Source: an uncultured Chlorobiaceae bacterium (GTDB lineage: Bacteria; Bacteroidota; Chlorobiia; Chlorobiales; Chlorobiaceae). Taken from it: a DNA stretch of 7,028 nucleotides. Under the pieces are notes generated by a model that was given only the letters and a program-made list of their open reading frames with translations, was not told the DNA's origin and searched no databases. The translations under genes and the position numbers were made by a program. Each line of letters begins with the position of its first letter. The stretch's first letter is position 1. The stretch is taken from the NCBI GenBank assembly GCA_903838095.1, contig CAILXE010000110.1, positions 1 through 7,028 on the forward strand, given 5' to 3'. Positions 5,310-7,028 of this stretch are shown in pieces.

Positions 5310-6776
5310 TTACTTCAACAAGGACAATGCCAACTGTGGAGCCTGGTTTGCCTGTGCCAGAATAGAGACACCGGCCTGTTGCAAGATGTTATTCTTGGTC
5401 ATTGCGGAGGTCTCCTGGGCAATGTCCGCATCCAGAATCCGGCTGCGGGCAGCAGAGAGATTCTCAGAAACGTTGGACAGGTTGGAGATGGTGGACTCGA
5501 AGCGGTTCTGGATAGCACCAAGGCCACCACGCATGGAGTCAATTTTATTGATTGCACCATCAATAACGCTGATCGCATCATTGGCACCACTTTGTGTGGC
5601 AACAGATACTGAGGCGATATCACTAAGGGTAGAGGCCGTAGCTGCTGCTGAACCATTGACAGTGGTGGCTGAGAAGGTTGCGGTATAGGTTTCAGTGCTG
5701 TCTAACGTTACGTAACCACCAACAATTGAGGAATCATTACCCGCAGAAGTTAAGGTTTGGGCAGCACTGAAAGCACCAGTAGCAAGTCCGCCGGCAAAAG
5801 TGGCTGTTGCCACACCATTGGTATAGTCTCCAAGTGCAATATCGGCACCTGAAGCGGAGGTCAAGACCATGTGTGCTTTGTCTGCTCCGAATGCGGCCGT
5901 AACTCCAGTTGTAGAGCTTTTGTCGTTAACCGCAGCAACAACAGTGGTAAGGTCTGCTGCGGTGACAGTTGCAGCAATAGTCGTACCGTTAAGGGTAAAA
6001 CTGGTAGCGCCTGAAGCCATCGTCATTTGTGCTTTGGTCGTAGCTGTTGCCGTAATTCCAGTTGTATCTGTTTTTCCATTAATTGCCGTGGCAATTTTTG
6101 CTGCGGTGTCACCTGAGGCAAATGCAGCTGTTTGTGAGTAACCTGTACCGTTGAAAGTACCAGCTAAAACCACAGACGTTGCAGTATTGCCATTAGCAGC
6201 AGGGACAGCGGCAGCGGCGGCTATAGCAGTTTGCATGGCACCGCCGGATGCCTGGATGCGATTTGTTCCAAGATCTGTGCCTTTTGCTGAAGAAACGGAG
6301 AAGCTGATAACCTGGTTGGCATTGGCGCCAACTTGGAATTTTGCTCCACTAAAAGTACCATCCAGCAAATTTTTACCGTTGAATGTGGTGGTATCAGCAA
6401 TACGGTTCATTTCGCTCTGTAACTGTGACACTTCAGATTGGAGGGAACTGCGATCACTACTGGTGTTGGTGTCATTTGCTGACTGAACAGCCAGCTCACG
6501 CATACGCTGCAGAATATTGGTACTTTCTTGAAGAGCACCCTCAGCCGTCTGGGCCAGAGAGATACCATCATTGGCGTTACGTCCTGCTTGATTCAGACCG
6601 CGGATCTGCGAGGTCATACGATCTGAAATTGCCAGTCCGGCTGCATCGTCCTTAGCGGAGTTGATACGAAGACCGGAAGACAAACGCTGCATTGATTTTG
6701 ACAGCGCTGATTGAGAGGTGCCCAGGTTACGTTGGGCATTGAGAGACATTACGTTTGTGTTAATTGATAATCCCAT
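5310..6776 (-). CDS. fliC: Flagellin, filament subunit
   Basis: A 488-aa flagellin, the secreted subunit that polymerises into the flagellar filament. The conserved N-terminal D0/D1 helices span residues 1 to about 140, starting MGLSINTNV and including [33 protein letters not shown] (89-101) and [10 protein letters not shown]. The conserved C-terminal D1/D0 spans about 400-488 and ends QLALSLLK. Between them is an Ala/Thr/Gly-rich variable domain with two flagellin-IN-type repeats (about 201-255 and 257-310). No signal peptide is seen, as expected for type III flagellar export. The start is supported by AAGGAGGA six bases upstream. Two sigma-28-like promoters and a CsrA-like leader precede it, and flaG lies 119 nt downstream. 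fliC is used as a generic symbol; flaA or hag would name the same family. Only one flagellin lies in the window. Confidence 0.97.
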   Translation of the reverse strand: MGLSINTNVMSLNAQRNLGTSQSALSKSMQRLSSGLRINSAKDDAAGLAISDRMTSQIRGLNQAGRNANDGISLAQTAEGALQESTNILQRMRELAVQSANDTNTSSDRSSLQSEVSQLQSEMNRIADTTTFNGKNLLDGTFSGAKFQVGANANQVISFSVSSAKGTDLGTNRIQASGGAMQTAIAAAAAVPAANGNTATSVVLAGTFNGTGYSQTAAFASGDTAAKIATAINGKTDTTGITATATTKAQMTMASGATSFTLNGTTIAATVTAADLTTVVAAVNDKSSTTGVTAAFGADKAHMVLTSASGADIALGDYTNGVATATFAGGLATGAFSAAQTLTSAGNDSSIVGGYVTLDSTETYTATFSATTVNGSAAATASTLSDIASVSVATQSGANDAISVIDGAINKIDSMRGGLGAIQNRFESTISNLSNVSENLSAARSRILDADIAQETSAMTKNNILQQAGVSILAQANQAPQLALSLLK

Positions 6777-6777
6777 G

Positions 6778-6795
6778 ATATTCCTCCTTGAATAT
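6778..6795 (-). promoter_or_regulatory. Flagellin RBS in a CsrA-type hairpin
   Basis: The minus strand reads ATATTC-AAGGAG-GAATAT: a perfect 6-bp stem with hexaloop AAGGAG, ending one base before the flagellin ATG. The loop and stem top contain the flagellin Shine-Dalgarno (AAGGAGGA), 6 nt from the ATG when measured from GGAGG. The string TCAAGGAGGA matches the CsrA/RsmE consensus (A/U)CANGGANG(U/A) at every position, with the GGA in a hexaloop closed by C-G. The hairpin and match are seen directly. Repression by a CsrA homologue is inference from family knowledge. Confidence 0.6.
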
Positions 6796-6887
6796 GGTGT
6801 ATGGGGTACAGATGGGCGTCCTTGCCCGGGTCGAACATTTTACTGCTTATTTACTGCTGGTTGTGCTGTTATTTTTGTCTGTCGTGG

Positions 6888-6900
6888 CACCTCCTTGGTA
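6888..6900 (-). promoter_or_regulatory. Distal CsrA-like site / orphan Shine-Dalgarno in flagellin leader
   Basis: The minus strand reads CCAAGGAGGTG, containing a nine-base anti-SD match (AAGGAGGTG, 6896-6888). No ATG, GTG or TTG lies at a usable distance downstream, and the flagellin ATG is more than 100 nt away. The core CAAGGAGG fits the CsrA/RsmE core CANGGANG. A short TACC/GGTG stem (with one G-U pair) can present AAGGA in a loop. It lies downstream of both predicted transcription starts. It could be a CsrA site, a ribosome standby site, or both. Confidence 0.45.
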
Positions 6901-6923
6901 GTAGTTTTTTGCTTCTTAATTTT

Positions 6924-6951
6924 ATATCGGTCACTTCTGTTTAAGACTTTA
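6924..6951 (-). promoter_or_regulatory. Proximal sigma-28-like flagellin promoter (P2)
   Basis: On the minus strand TAAAGTCT (starting at 6951) carries the -35 TAAA. Sixteen nt separate TAAA from ACCGATAT (6931-6924), which differs from GCCGATAA at the first and last base. The spacing equals that of P1, and the -35 extends toward the TAAAGTTT form of the consensus. The predicted start is near 6917, giving a leader of about 140 nt before the flagellin ATG. It is probably the second of two tandem sigma-28 promoters. Confidence 0.68.
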
Positions 6952-6990
6952 GGGGAAAATGAAAAAAAGATTTTTTTCCTCTTAAAATAT

Positions 6991-7018
6991 CTATCGGCGG
7001 TAGGTGAGAAGAAGTTTA
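6991..7018 (-). promoter_or_regulatory. Distal sigma-28-like flagellin promoter (P1)
   Basis: On the minus strand TAAA (7018-7015) is followed by 16 nt and then GCCGATAG (6998-6991). This matches the flagellar sigma-28 (FliA) consensus TAAA-N15-GCCGATAA at 11 of 12 conserved bases, with a spacer one base longer. It reads toward flagellin, with a predicted start near 6984 and a leader of about 200 nt. It lies a few bases inside the window edge, so elements further upstream are not visible. The match is seen in sequence; activity is inferred. Confidence 0.7.
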
Positions 7019-7028
7019 GGGGGAAAAT

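Larger units (their letters stand above)
6910..7028 (-). repeat. Diverged tandem duplication of the flagellin promoter (period about 68 bp)
   Basis: Read on the minus strand, two blocks starting at 7028 and 6960 share the same order of parts: ATTTTCCCC, TAAA, a 16-nt unconserved spacer, CCGATA, an A/T-rich stretch containing TTAAGA, then a run of A. The offset of the ATTTTCCCC starts is 68 bp. Conservation is concentrated in the promoter boxes and their flanks, while the spacers have diverged. This points to an old duplication kept under selection for promoter function. The first copy may extend beyond the window edge. Confidence 0.6.

Noticed and set aside
5113..5688. A 191-codon open frame on the plus strand across the flaG start and the flagellin 3' end
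   Set aside because: It runs antisense through two certain genes and an intergenic hairpin, its product has no recognisable family features, and it reflects the codon pattern of the flagellin gene.
6749..6838. A 29-codon upstream open frame ([17 protein letters not shown]...) overlapping the flagellin start
   Set aside because: It has no Shine-Dalgarno close to its ATG and overlaps the well-supported flagellin start; it is most likely chance within the leader, though a leader-peptide role is not excluded.
6886..6901. TGGCAC followed by TTGG on the plus strand, like a sigma-54 -24/-12 promoter
   Set aside because: The spacing is one base short, the -12 GC is absent, and it points away from flagellin. 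The same bases on the other strand are better explained as the AAGGAGGTG motif.
1..7028. tRNA, rRNA, CRISPR array, phage or toxin-defence genes
   Set aside because: Reading both strands showed no cloverleaf, no regularly spaced repeats and no such protein families; the content is a flagellar filament and c-di-GMP effector locus.

Overview
The window suggests a motile Gram-negative bacterium, most plausibly a Desulfobacterota (deltaproteobacterial) sulfur-metabolising lineage related to Desulfobulbales. This rests on the overall style of the flagellin, FlaG, FliD, FliS and PilZ proteins, the moderate base composition and sigma-28-type promoters; the assignment is inference, and no database search was possible. 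All eight credible genes lie on the minus strand, so the transcription order runs from high to low coordinates: flagellin, FlaG, FliD (filament cap), FliS (flagellin chaperone), two small helical proteins in the place where FliT-type chaperones usually sit, and two paralogous PilZ (YcgR-like) proteins. It is a late flagellar filament-assembly locus followed by a predicted c-di-GMP output module.

Region 6777-7028 (right end) is the flagellin control region. It holds two sigma-28-like promoters with the same 16-nt spacer inside a diverged tandem duplication of about 68 bp. Below them is a leader of roughly 140 nt or more carrying two CAAGGAGG motifs. The proximal one puts the flagellin Shine-Dalgarno in the hexaloop of a perfect 6-bp hairpin that fits the CsrA/RsmE recognition consensus. 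The distal one is a strong anti-SD match with no start codon nearby. Together they resemble the two-site CsrA leader of Bacillus hag.

Region 2790-6776 holds flagellin (488 aa, with an Ala/Thr-rich variable domain containing two flagellin-IN-type repeats), FlaG, FliD (which carries one related repeat) and FliS. The flagellin-flaG gap has a GC-rich hairpin without a U tract, and the fliD leader has a smaller hairpin. fliD and fliS are separated by 2 nt.

Region 2638-2789 is a 152-bp gap with a MITE/REP-like palindromic repeat (inverted ends AGCATT(T)GAAACA, interior GAGGGT repeats) abutting another hairpin. Region 1741-2637 holds two small, probably helical proteins of 150 and 134 aa without clear ribosome binding sites; their role as FlgN/FliT-type chaperones is inferred.

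Region 151-1582 holds two PilZ proteins, both with intact RxxxR and DxSxxG c-di-GMP-binding motifs. They are preceded by a 158-bp gap with a possible third sigma-28-like promoter. Positions 1-150 are non-coding, with a weak terminator-like hairpin plus T7 tract at the left edge. The likely joint logic is that sigma-28 turns on filament production, a CsrA-type switch may gate flagellin translation, FliS and the small proteins escort export substrates, FliD and FlaG cap and trim the filament, and the PilZ pair could couple c-di-GMP to motor or filament output.
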